5,274 nt of DNA from Saprospiraceae bacterium (GTDB lineage Bacteria > Bacteroidota > Bacteroidia > Chitinophagales > Saprospiraceae). A program made the position numbers and the translations under genes. The stretch is taken from assembly GCA_020436955.1 (NCBI GenBank), contig JAGQWW010000216.1, positions 1 through 5,274 on the forward strand. Direction: 5' to 3'. The notes below the pieces were generated by a model. The model made no database searches. It was not told where the DNA came from and saw nothing but the letters and a program-made list of their open reading frames with translations. This document shows positions 1-5,192 of the stretch, piece after piece. The number at the start of each line of letters is the position of its first letter. The stretch's first letter is position 1.

Positions 1-1712
1 CCTCCATCAGCAGTTCTTAATTCTCCTTCAGACCGTAATACCTCCCCATTTTCCAGTTTGGCCCAGTCATTATTAAAATCAGCCATGGTGTAACCGGGAA
101 AAACATCGACAATATTACTCTGCTCGAGCACTTCAGGGGAGAAACCGGAAAGCGTTTCAAAGGTGGAATTGTAATAGTGAAACCTGCCGTCTTTGGTCAG
201 CCAGTAAATAGCATCTTTGGACTGTTCCAATGTGTGTTTTGACAAAAGAATAATGGAATCCTTTTCCTTCTTCCTTGAATAATCCCTTACAAAAGCTACG
301 TGATATTCCTGACCTTTAAACTCCAGGTGTTTTGCTTCTATATAAACAGGAAAATACTCTCCGCTTTTGCGCTTAAATTCCATCTCCCGTTCAAACTCAC
401 CTTGCTCTTTTACATTTTGCCAATGTGCTTCCCATTTTTCAATAGGTACCTGATCATTTAGATCAAAGGTATGCATGTGAAGCAGCTCCTCTCTGCTATA
501 GCCGGTAATTTGGCTGGCTGCTTTATTTACATAACTGATTCGACCACTTTTTTCGACCCAAAAAATTGCCTCAACGGCATTATCTACCGAAAATTTTGCA
601 GATTCTAACTCCTGTTTCCACTCAAACTCTGTTGAAATATCACGGGCATATTTACACATCAATTCCCTCCCTTCATGTTGGATGAAGTTGACCACCATCT
701 CTACAGGGAAACTGGAGCCATCTTTTCGATATAAAATCTCCTCAAAGCTGCTTTGCCTTGTCGTCTTAAATTTTTTCCACTGCTTGGACCATTCTTTTTT
801 ATCGATGCCCAAAATAGTGTACTCATTTAGATTGTGCGCTTCGGCTTCACTATAACCCAGATATCGAAGTGCCTCATTGTTCAAATATTCAAAAAGCCCA
901 TCTTCACGGATCCAGAAAATCATTTCACTGGAATTGTCCAGCGTAAACTGTGTTAGTTCCAGTGGTTGGATTTTCGCCTTTTCGTCCGAAGTATTTCTGA
1001 CGGCTCCATAAATTTTCGTGGTACCACCTTCTCCAAAAATTGGTTTGGCAGTAAAATCGACAGATAGAGATGTTTTATTCTTATGGTGGATTACAAGCTC
1101 TGTCTTTACGTATTGATTTTCATAAATCGCAGTTTTAATAGCATCAAACAGCTCTTCATATTGGACATCGCCTAACAATTCTTTGGCGATTACTTTGGCA
1201 TTTTGTGCAGTGATTTTGACTTCGTTGGGATTTACCCCCATCAAATCATACATATGGGAAGTGACAACCAATTCATTTTTTACCAAATCCCACTCCCAGC
1301 CGGCAATTTTTGAAAGTTCGCCTATATATTCGAGGATATCCTTGTATCGATCTGCTTCTAAAAGATTTTCAACAAGTGCACAACAGAGTTGTCTGCCTTT
1401 AATTTCGACAAGAATTCCCTTCATACGAATAGGGAAAATACGGCCTGCCTTATTCATGTGCCCCGATTCCATACTTACTGAACCTGTTTGAAGTAATTCT
1501 TTCCAGGTTTTTCGCCATCCCAGTAGGTTTAGGTATGGATTTATTTCAAAAATGGTCTTATCTTGTACTTGTTCCTGTTGGTACCCAATTTCCCTTGAAA
1601 ATTCACTATTTACTGCTCTAATGTGACCGTTTTCGTCGAGGAACATCATGCCCACTTCCATCAAAGAGGAAGCTTCCATGTAAATGTTTAAAATACTTTT
1701 TACTTCAGGCAT
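1..1712 (-). CDS. Multi-PAS-domain sensor protein, N-terminal 570 residues (3' end outside window)
   Basis: The reading frame is open from the ATG at 1712 to the window edge: 570 codons with no stop. The translation shows at least five tandem PAS-type sensor domains at about residues 8-117, 125-243, 252-365, 371-483 and 491 to beyond 570. Visible PAS signatures are the recurring F/Y-W-x-x-x-x-G start (MIFWIREDG at 265-272, AIFWVEKSG at 382-390, AIYWLTKDG at 501-509), the Y/F-x-N-x-x-x-x-x-x-x-G-Y/F-S core (YLGYSEAE, ITGYSREE, LSGFSPEV) and the RKSGEYFPV / RKDGSSFPV strand. Each domain ends in a short R-D/N-x-S/T linker (VRNTSDEK, ARDISTEF, VRDYSRKK) typical of PAC motifs. There is no signal peptide or membrane segment, so it is probably cytoplasmic. 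The output module (histidine kinase, sigma-54 activator, GGDEF or other) is outside the window, so its role cannot be named. It is transcribed divergently from the sigma factor gene. The ATG at 1716 is out of frame and closes at once, which supports 1712 as the start. Confidence 0.9.
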   Translation of the reverse strand, partial: MPEVKSILNIYMEASSLMEVGMMFLDENGHIRAVNSEFSREIGYQQEQVQDKTIFEINPYLNLLGWRKTWKELLQTGSVSMESGHMNKAGRIFPIRMKGILVEIKGRQLCCALVENLLEADRYKDILEYIGELSKIAGWEWDLVKNELVVTSHMYDLMGVNPNEVKITAQNAKVIAKELLGDVQYEELFDAIKTAIYENQYVKTELVIHHKNKTSLSVDFTAKPIFGEGGTTKIYGAVRNTSDEKAKIQPLELTQFTLDNSSEMIFWIREDGLFEYLNNEALRYLGYSEAEAHNLNEYTILGIDKKEWSKQWKKFKTTRQSSFEEILYRKDGSSFPVEMVVNFIQHEGRELMCKYARDISTEFEWKQELESAKFSVDNAVEAIFWVEKSGRISYVNKAASQITGYSREELLHMHTFDLNDQVPIEKWEAHWQNVKEQGEFEREMEFKRKSGEYFPVYIEAKHLEFKGQEYHVAFVRDYSRKKEKDSIILLSKHTLEQSKDAIYWLTKDGRFHYYNSTFETLSGFSPEVLEQSNIVDVFPGYTMADFNNDWAKLENGEVLRSEGELRTADG

Positions 1713-1944
1713 GCATTGTTTTTAAGCGAACAGCAAAATAGGATTAATAATTGAACTAGAGTGGTAATTTTTCTTAAATAACAGAAAAATTGAATTTTGT
1801 TTTTCAGGCCATGATGCAATTTTAGGGAAGGACCAACGTTTTAGTTTTCGTATTTGTCGCTACGCTATTTTTAAGTTCTTTCATTTCTGGTAACGCATTT
1901 CTACGATAGACAATTGATTTTACGTAACCCCAAAATAATTGACT
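1713..1944. promoter_or_regulatory. Divergent intergenic region between the PAS sensor and ECF sigma factor genes
   Basis: These 232 bp lie between two divergent start codons and must hold both promoters. No exact copy of the Bacteroidota -7 element (TAnnTTTG) is obvious in either direction. The nearest candidates are TATTTTG on the minus strand at 1740-1734, 22 bases before the PAS-protein ATG, and TATTTG on the plus strand at about 1850-1855; both are imperfect. Close to the sigma gene start are an 8-bp palindrome TTACGTAA (1920-1927) and two GTAAC(G/C)C copies (1890-1896 and 1924-1930). A GAAAAA/TTTTTC inverted pair lies at 1784-1789 and 1800-1805. That a promoter exists here follows from gene orientation; none of these short motifs is proven. 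Confidence 0.45.
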
Positions 1945-2451
1945 ATGTCTACAGTAGATTTTAAAGCCAGATTCCTGGAGGAGGAAAAGATCCTTTTTGG
2001 TTTGGCCATGAAGATCACCAGGAATGTTGAAGATGCAAAAGACCTGCTTCAGGAAACCGCGATCCGCGCTTTCAAGAACAGGCACAAATTTCAGGTAGGC
2101 ACCAATTTTAAAGCCTGGATGGCCACTATTATGAAAAATGTTTTCATTAACGGCTATCGTAAAAAGAAAAGAAGGCCAAGTTTTGACCTGCCAGTTGAAG
2201 ACTTGTTTGTTGTAAATGACCGAACTGTCATTAGAAATGCAGCGCCGTCTAATCTTATGATGGAGGAGTTACAATCCAACCTGGATAGCCTGCCTGCTGA
2301 TTATCGCAAACCTTTTACCATGTATTTTGAAGGGTACCGCTACGAAGAAATTTCGGATGCAATGGACATCCCTCTGGGTACCGTTAAAAGCAGGATTTAT
2401 TATGCCCGTCAAAGATTACGGGACCAGGTAAGAGGGGAATACCGGTCGTAA
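1945..2451 (+). CDS. ECF-type RNA polymerase sigma-70 family factor, 168 aa
   Basis: This is a group 4 (ECF) sigma factor, which binds core RNA polymerase and directs it to a specific promoter set. Region 2 spans about residues 14-78: it contains the NVEDAKDLLQET helix (27-38), the NFKAWMATIMKNVFINGYRK segment (54-73) that contacts core and the -10 element, and a basic KKKRR stretch (73-77). A variable linker follows (79-106). Region 4 spans about 107-160, with LDSLPADYRKPF (113-124) and the helix-turn-helix YRYEEISDAMDIPLGTVKSR (131-150), which reads the -35 element. At 168 residues it has the usual two-domain ECF length, with no C-terminal extension. I chose ATG 1945; an in-frame TTG at 1939 would add two residues. 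No anti-sigma gene lies next to it: upstream is the divergent PAS sensor, downstream a terminator and convergent genes. Its regulon and control are unknown. Confidence 0.95.
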   Translation: MSTVDFKARFLEEEKILFGLAMKITRNVEDAKDLLQETAIRAFKNRHKFQVGTNFKAWMATIMKNVFINGYRKKKRRPSFDLPVEDLFVVNDRTVIRNAAPSNLMMEELQSNLDSLPADYRKPFTMYFEGYRYEEISDAMDIPLGTVKSRIYYARQRLRDQVRGEYRS

Positions 2452-2461
2452 AAAAAATAAA

Positions 2462-2500
2462 AAAAGTCTGTCATGCCAGCAATGGCATTGACAGACTTTT
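2462..2500. terminator. Hairpin terminator, probably bidirectional, between convergent genes
   Basis: Arms at 2462-2478 and 2483-2500 pair over about 17 bp with a single bulged base, closing on a GCAA (GNRA-type) tetraloop at 2479-2482. It starts 11 bases after the sigma factor stop codon and lies 20 bases beyond the end of the minus-strand cluster. Read on the minus strand it is followed by a long T tract (the A-rich run at 2450-2465 on the plus strand). Read on the plus strand the right arm ends in TTTTATTT. This fits Rho-independent termination in both directions, with the minus direction looking stronger. Confidence 0.9.
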
Positions 2501-2519
2501 ATTTGTGGATGGTTATTTA

Positions 2520-2744
2520 TTATTTCCTGGAGACCATTCCGATACCACCTAAAATAGCAACACCGGAAAGGACAAATAAAATAAGTGTCTGATTGGATGC
2601 TTCTTTGTCTTTTGCGGATAATTCGATATCACCAATTTTCAAAGTTGCTTTGTCGTCCTGCATCCCGTTATAAGCATAAAATCCTAATCCAATTCCTACT
2701 ACAAGCAGTACAATTCCAATAATTTTTTTCATAATGTTTTTCAT
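2520..2744 (-). CDS. Small two-helix membrane protein of unknown function, 74 aa (DUF3185-like)
   Basis: This 74-residue protein has two predicted membrane helices: about residues 6-24 (KKIIGIVLLVVGIGLGFYA) and 52-71 (QTLILFVLSGVAILGGIGMV). They are joined by a polar, charged loop (about 26-50) and followed by a short basic tail (SRK). The N-terminal MKKIIGIVLLVVGI pattern followed by a polar loop and a second glycine-rich helix recalls small DUF3185-type inner membrane proteins; this is a resemblance in architecture, not a tested match. Two starts are possible, ATG 2744 or ATG 2732 (residue 5), and the second would begin MKKIIG, the more usual form. It is the last gene before the terminator and lies 78 bp after the BrkB-type gene, so it may be read through from the upstream cluster or have its own promoter. 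Function unknown. Confidence 0.8.
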   Translation of the reverse strand: MKNIMKKIIGIVLLVVGIGLGFYAYNGMQDDKATLKIGDIELSAKDKEASNQTLILFVLSGVAILGGIGMVSRK

Positions 2745-2822
2745 TTTGTTTCCGATGATGACGAGAGAATGTCTCCAAACGGATGGTGATTGAATACTAT
2801 TCAGGACCTTGAAATTTAGGTC
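2745..2822 (-). other. 78-bp gap between the BrkB-type gene and the 74-aa membrane protein gene
   Basis: This is the longest gap within the minus-strand cluster; the other gaps measure 2 to 47 bp. No hairpin terminator follows the BrkB-type stop codon, so read-through is possible. On the minus strand the sequence TCCGTTTG sits about 30 bases before the ATG and partly resembles the Bacteroidota -7 consensus TAnnTTTG, but I see no convincing -33 partner. An extra promoter is possible but not supported. Confidence 0.3.
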
Positions 2823-3719
2823 TTATTTTTCATCTTTTTTTAGTTTAAATACTGATCGTCTGTTTTGATATTCAGTGTAAATGGCAATAAACGCTCCGCC
2901 AAAAAGGAAAATTGCCGATGCGTAATAAACCCACATTATCAAAACCAGAACGTTTCCTGCCGAATCATATAAATCTACCATTGTACTATTTCCGAGGTAG
3001 AAACTGATACCATATTTTCCCAATTCAATTAATAAAGCAGTAATGAAAGCACCGAGTACAGTGTTTTTCCACTTCAAGTTTCTGTCAGGCAAAAATTTAA
3101 ATATCATTATTAATAATGCCATGGAAACACCTAATGAAAATACAAAGGCGACTACTGCAGCGATATAGGCCGACACTTCGGGCATCCAACCCGTTGTATA
3201 TTTCATAAATACACTGAGCGCAGTCTGCGCCAGGAGGGTGATTAGCAACAAAAATGCAAATCCTATAATAAGGGCAAAGGAAATTAATCGATCCTTTATA
3301 ATTTTTTTTACACCCCAACCTTCTGTCTGAACTTCGACCTGAAACAACTGATTGAGGGCATTTTGAATACTGATAAAAACGGTAGTTGAAGAAAAAATCA
3401 AAATACCAACTCCAATGATGGCAAGTGCTCCGCCATCCGGTGCGAGGCTAAGGCTTTTAACAGTGTTGGACAACTCCAATGCAGATTCAGGGCCAACAAA
3501 TTGGGCAATGTTTTCAAAGATAATTTTGTCCACTACCGCTTTATCGTAAAAAAAACGGACGACTTTAATAGTGATGAGTAATAAAGGAGGAAGAGAAAAA
3601 AGTGTGTAATAAGAAAGTGCCGCCGCATGTGTAAGTGCATTGGAAGAAAAGAATCTGCTGAAAGCCAGAGAGACCAGCTTAATCAGATTTTTTATTTTTT
3701 TATGCGGTGACAAAGTCAA
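2823..3719 (-). CDS. YihY/BrkB family inner membrane protein, 298 aa
   Basis: This belongs to the YihY/virulence factor BrkB family (once misannotated as RNase BN), six-helix inner membrane proteins of unsettled function. Hallmarks are the first helix AAALSYYTLFSLPPLLLI (32-49), the KFLPDRNLKWKNTVLGA segment (208-224) and the SAGNVLVLIMWVYYASAIFL helix (253-272) ending in FGGAFIAIYTEYQ. Predicted membrane segments are about 31-54, 97-120, 144-170, 183-209, 219-242 and 255-282. A basic N-terminus and a charged tail (KLKKDEK) flank them. The length is usual for the family. The start is unusual: no ATG exists near the expected N-terminus, and the frame begins at TTG 3719 (a second TTG at 3713). 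The next methionine is far inside the protein, at residue 172. It starts 22 bp after the stop of the upstream 119-aa gene, so co-transcription is likely. Confidence 0.93.
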   Translation of the reverse strand: MTLSPHKKIKNLIKLVSLAFSRFFSSNALTHAAALSYYTLFSLPPLLLITIKVVRFFYDKAVVDKIIFENIAQFVGPESALELSNTVKSLSLAPDGGALAIIGVGILIFSSTTVFISIQNALNQLFQVEVQTEGWGVKKIIKDRLISFALIIGFAFLLLITLLAQTALSVFMKYTTGWMPEVSAYIAAVVAFVFSLGVSMALLIMIFKFLPDRNLKWKNTVLGAFITALLIELGKYGISFYLGNSTMVDLYDSAGNVLVLIMWVYYASAIFLFGGAFIAIYTEYQNRRSVFKLKKDEK

Positions 3720-3741
3720 AATGTGGAAGTGAAAAGCCTTA

Positions 3742-4101
3742 TTAAAAATCTGAGTTGTGGGAATAATTGTATTCTGCGGTTACCCGCTCATAAATATCAA
3801 GTCCCTGCTTTACACCTTTTAGAATGGAAGGGATGGCAGACACCCAACTTTCGTTTGCTGAATTTTCAGGTTGGTCCGCACCGGGAGATACAAATTGTTG
3901 GTACACAACCGTAAATATTTTTGCTGCTACCGGAATAGCCAGGCCCTTGAGTGCTACTATTCCCAAACTATTGCGAACATCCACAGCAGATTTTTTCAAA
4001 TCCTCTTTCAATAGCTGAATTCTTAATTGCAATTGAAATTTCTCCATTTGCAACTCCTCCAAACTATCGAAACGATAATCTTTATTTGAAAATAGATTCA
4101 T
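3742..4101 (-). CDS. Unknown 119-aa protein in the YqjK-like position, probable membrane association
   Basis: I do not recognise a named family. Residues 12-42 form a heptad-like, charged helix (LEELQMEKFQLQLRIQLL), a probable coiled coil. Residues 46-71 (LGIVALKGLAIPVAAKIF and following) are hydrophobic with two lysines and a proline, so could be one short membrane or amphipathic helix. A polar linker (72-85) leads to a second amphipathic helix (about 86-109, ending GLDIYERV) and a polar tail. No catalytic motif is visible. The gene begins only 2 bp after the holin-like gene stop and ends 22 bp before the BrkB-type gene, so it is almost certainly in the same operon and may be translationally coupled. 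Its place after a YtxH protein and a YqjE-like protein, and its helix-then-hydrophobic layout, parallel enterobacterial YqjK. That is analogy from context; sequence homology is not shown. Confidence 0.85.
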   Translation of the reverse strand: MNLFSNKDYRFDSLEELQMEKFQLQLRIQLLKEDLKKSAVDVRNSLGIVALKGLAIPVAAKIFTVVYQQFVSPGADQPENSANESWVSAIPSILKGVKQGLDIYERVTAEYNYSHNSDF

Positions 4102-4103
4102 AA

Positions 4104-4451
4104 TTAATCAAAAAAGTCGTTAATAATTGAACGAATTACCGGAGTGGTGATCCATTTATCTCGGAATAAGAATAGTACAATGCCCAGCAGTAAATAAAAC
4201 CCCATCAGGACAAGAAAAGCAAGTGGATAGGAACCAAACAACTTGCCCATATACATTCCTGCTGCCAAGCTTAGCATCATAAGGATAAACCCGCCAATTA
4301 GCATGAATATCCCTATGACGATAAGCGAAGAAATTACCTTTCCTGTTTTTTCAGCGGCATCCAGTTTAAAATACTCTAATTGCAGTTTGATATACTCCTG
4401 CATATAAGCATACATTTCACCGGATTTTTCCATCAAGTCTTCTCTGTCCAT
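4104..4451 (-). CDS. Phage holin family (YqjE / Holin-X-like) membrane protein, 115 aa
   Basis: This resembles the 'phage holin family' proteins of the YqjE/Actinobacterial Holin-X type (PF07332). Despite the name these are mostly chromosomal inner membrane proteins, not lysis holins. A polar N-terminal helix (about residues 3-37, with EYIKLQLEYFKLDAAEKTGK) precedes two membrane helices, about 39-64 and 75-96, in a hairpin with a short GKLFGSYP loop. The C-terminal cytoplasmic tail is FRDKWITTPVIRSIINDFFD. The length (about 115-130 aa) and the E-x-x-KL-x-x-A-E-K-x-GK motif before the first helix fit the family. I chose ATG 4451; an in-frame TTG at 4454 would add one residue. It is 27 bp after the YtxH gene and 2 bp before the 119-aa gene, an operon arrangement like yqjD-yqjE-yqjK. 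No endolysin or phage gene is nearby, which argues against a prophage role. Confidence 0.88.
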   Translation of the reverse strand: MDREDLMEKSGEMYAYMQEYIKLQLEYFKLDAAEKTGKVISSLIVIGIFMLIGGFILMMLSLAAGMYMGKLFGSYPLAFLVLMGFYLLLGIVLFLFRDKWITTPVIRSIINDFFD

Positions 4452-4478
4452 CAAGCTGGGTTATTAGGTTTAATTATT

Positions 4479-4874
4479 TTAGGAATGAATGCCATTCTCA
4501 AGAGCAGCTTTGGCACGTGCTGCATTTTCCTGCAGGGTAGCCTGTGCTTTTCTGGTTCCTTTTTTGAAACCTTCGGCAGCTTCGTCCGCGAAATGTTCGG
4601 CTTTATCACCTGCTGTCTCAATTGCTGAATTTGCCTTGGTAACCATACCGCTTAGGGAAGTTCTGGCATTTTCAATTATCTCATTTGCTTTCTGTGAAAA
4701 TTGCTCAGACTGCTGGGCTAAATTTTTACGCGCCTGCTTTTCCATTTTAGCAATTTTCTTTTTGGTTTTTCTTCTTGCAACACGGCCTTCATCAGAATTT
4801 AAATAATATCCAACTAGACCACCTGCAATCAATCCAAATCCAATTCCTAATCCAACTTTTGTGCTCTGTTTCAT
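4479..4874 (-). CDS. YtxH-domain membrane-anchored helical protein, 131 aa
   Basis: The N-terminus is a glycine-rich membrane helix (residues 7-25, VGLGIGFGLIAGGLVGYYL) followed by the NSDEGRVARRK junction, the layout of YtxH-domain proteins (PF12732), where the helix is followed by a small turn and basic residues. Residues 36-131 are one long, soluble, highly charged helix rich in Ala, Lys, Glu and Gln (KIAKMEKQARKNLAQQ, KANSAIETAGDKAEHFADEA, KAALENG), which looks LEA- or apolipoprotein-like. YtxH proteins are linked to general stress in Bacillus. The similar DUF883 protein YqjD of E. coli, with the membrane helix at the opposite end, is reported to bind ribosomes at the membrane in stationary phase. 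ATG 4874 is preceded by an A-rich leader and no Shine-Dalgarno sequence. It is the second gene of the cluster, 46 bp after the 50-aa gene. The exact role is unknown. Confidence 0.9.
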   Translation of the reverse strand: MKQSTKVGLGIGFGLIAGGLVGYYLNSDEGRVARRKTKKKIAKMEKQARKNLAQQSEQFSQKANEIIENARTSLSGMVTKANSAIETAGDKAEHFADEAAEGFKKGTRKAQATLQENAARAKAALENGIHS

Positions 4875-4920
4875 TTTTTTAGTTTTTAAAAGGTTATAAA
4901 ATTTTGGTTTTTGGTTTTAT
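4875..4920 (-). other. A-rich leader before the YtxH gene
   Basis: The 46 bases between the 50-aa gene and the YtxH gene hold, on the minus strand, a short direct repeat AAAACC/AAAAACC and an A-rich stretch running up to the ATG. No terminator hairpin is visible. A-rich leaders without Shine-Dalgarno sequences are usual for efficiently translated Bacteroidota genes, so this is probably a translation leader inside an operon. Confidence 0.35.
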
Positions 4921-5073
4921 CTAAACCCTTCGGATAAGACCTAAAACTGCAAGAATTACTGCTCCCACAATTAGAATGTGAATAAGGTTTCCTACCAGGT
5001 CTCCAAAACCGATGAATCCGACTAACCAGCCGATAAGTAGGATGATGACAATTAACCAAAGTAAATCTCTCAT
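4921..5073 (-). CDS. lmo0937-type small membrane protein, 50 aa
   Basis: The ATG at 5073 opens a 50-codon frame ending in TAG at 4921. The protein begins MRDLLWLIVIILLIGWLVG, continues through FIGFGDLVGNLIHILIVGAV and ends ILAVLGLIRRV. It has two membrane helices (about 4-22 and 29-47) joined by a short Gly-Phe-Gly-Asp loop. The LLW-(I/V)-LLIGWL-x-GF pattern, the loop, the second helix of V, I, A and L, and the basic C-terminal RR agree with the lmo0937 family of small membrane proteins (DUF5670), found widely in Bacteroidota and Firmicutes near stress genes. Function is unknown. It is the first gene of the cluster, facing the non-coding region with the inverted repeats, and lies 46 bp before the YtxH gene. 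Its small size means gene callers can miss it; the clear family-like composition supports that it is real. Confidence 0.85.
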   Translation of the reverse strand: MRDLLWLIVIILLIGWLVGFIGFGDLVGNLIHILIVGAVILAVLGLIRRV

Positions 5074-5112
5074 GACGTAGTGGTTTAATGGGTTAAAGAA
5101 TGAAATGTCGTA

Positions 5113-5126
5113 TCGATATGAATCGA
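5113..5126. repeat. Short inverted repeat TCGAT-N4-ATCGA, possible operator
   Basis: TCGAT (5113-5117) and ATCGA (5122-5126) are inverted around a 4-base spacer, 40 to 53 bases upstream of the 50-aa gene start. A flanking GTCG (5107-5110) and CGAC (5124-5127) pair widens the symmetry. It could be a regulator site, but short symmetric sites occur by chance in AT-rich DNA. Confidence 0.3.
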
Positions 5127-5174
5127 CTTCTATTTTGAAAATTTTGATAAAAAAAGAAAAGTTAGTCGGTAAGC

Positions 5175-5192
5175 TTAGATATCTTTATCTAA
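5175..5192. repeat. Perfect inverted repeat TTAGATA-N4-TATCTAA, possible operator
   Basis: TTAGATA (5175-5181) and TATCTAA (5186-5192) are exact inverted copies around TCTT, 102 to 119 bases upstream of the first gene of the minus-strand cluster. A 7-bp arm with a 4-bp spacer is a typical size for a dimeric regulator site and too weak and AT-rich for a terminator. No T tract follows directly. The function is inferred from position only. Confidence 0.35.

Noticed and set aside
1183..1491. Plus-strand 102-codon frame
   Set aside because: It lies antisense inside the clearly coding PAS-domain protein; its product is Ser/Ile/Phe-rich with no domain features.
1784..1805. GAAAAA/TTTTTC inverted pair as a terminator or operator
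   Set aside because: The arms are only A/T runs with one G-C pair and a 10-base spacer, expected by chance in such AT-rich DNA, and no gene ends here.
1822..2085. Minus-strand 87-codon frame covering the start of the sigma factor gene
   Set aside because: It is antisense to the conserved region 2 of the ECF factor, its product resembles no family, and it spans the intergenic region without a good start context.
3097..3318. Minus-strand 73-codon frame inside the BrkB-type gene
   Set aside because: It is a same-strand alternate frame within a strongly conserved membrane protein; its Cys-rich product is a shadow.
3723..4018. Two overlapping plus-strand frames (3723-3914 and 3824-4018)
   Set aside because: Both are antisense to the 119-aa gene, whose operon spacing and composition are much better.
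4104..4451. Prophage lysis holin
   Set aside because: The holin label is a family name only; there is no endolysin, capsid, integrase or other phage gene, and the neighbours are stress-type membrane proteins.
4380..4806. Plus-strand frames at 4380-4628 and 4489-4806
   Set aside because: Both are antisense to the holin-like and YtxH genes; the Ala/Phe/Cys-rich products simply mirror the Lys/Ala/Glu-rich YtxH helix.
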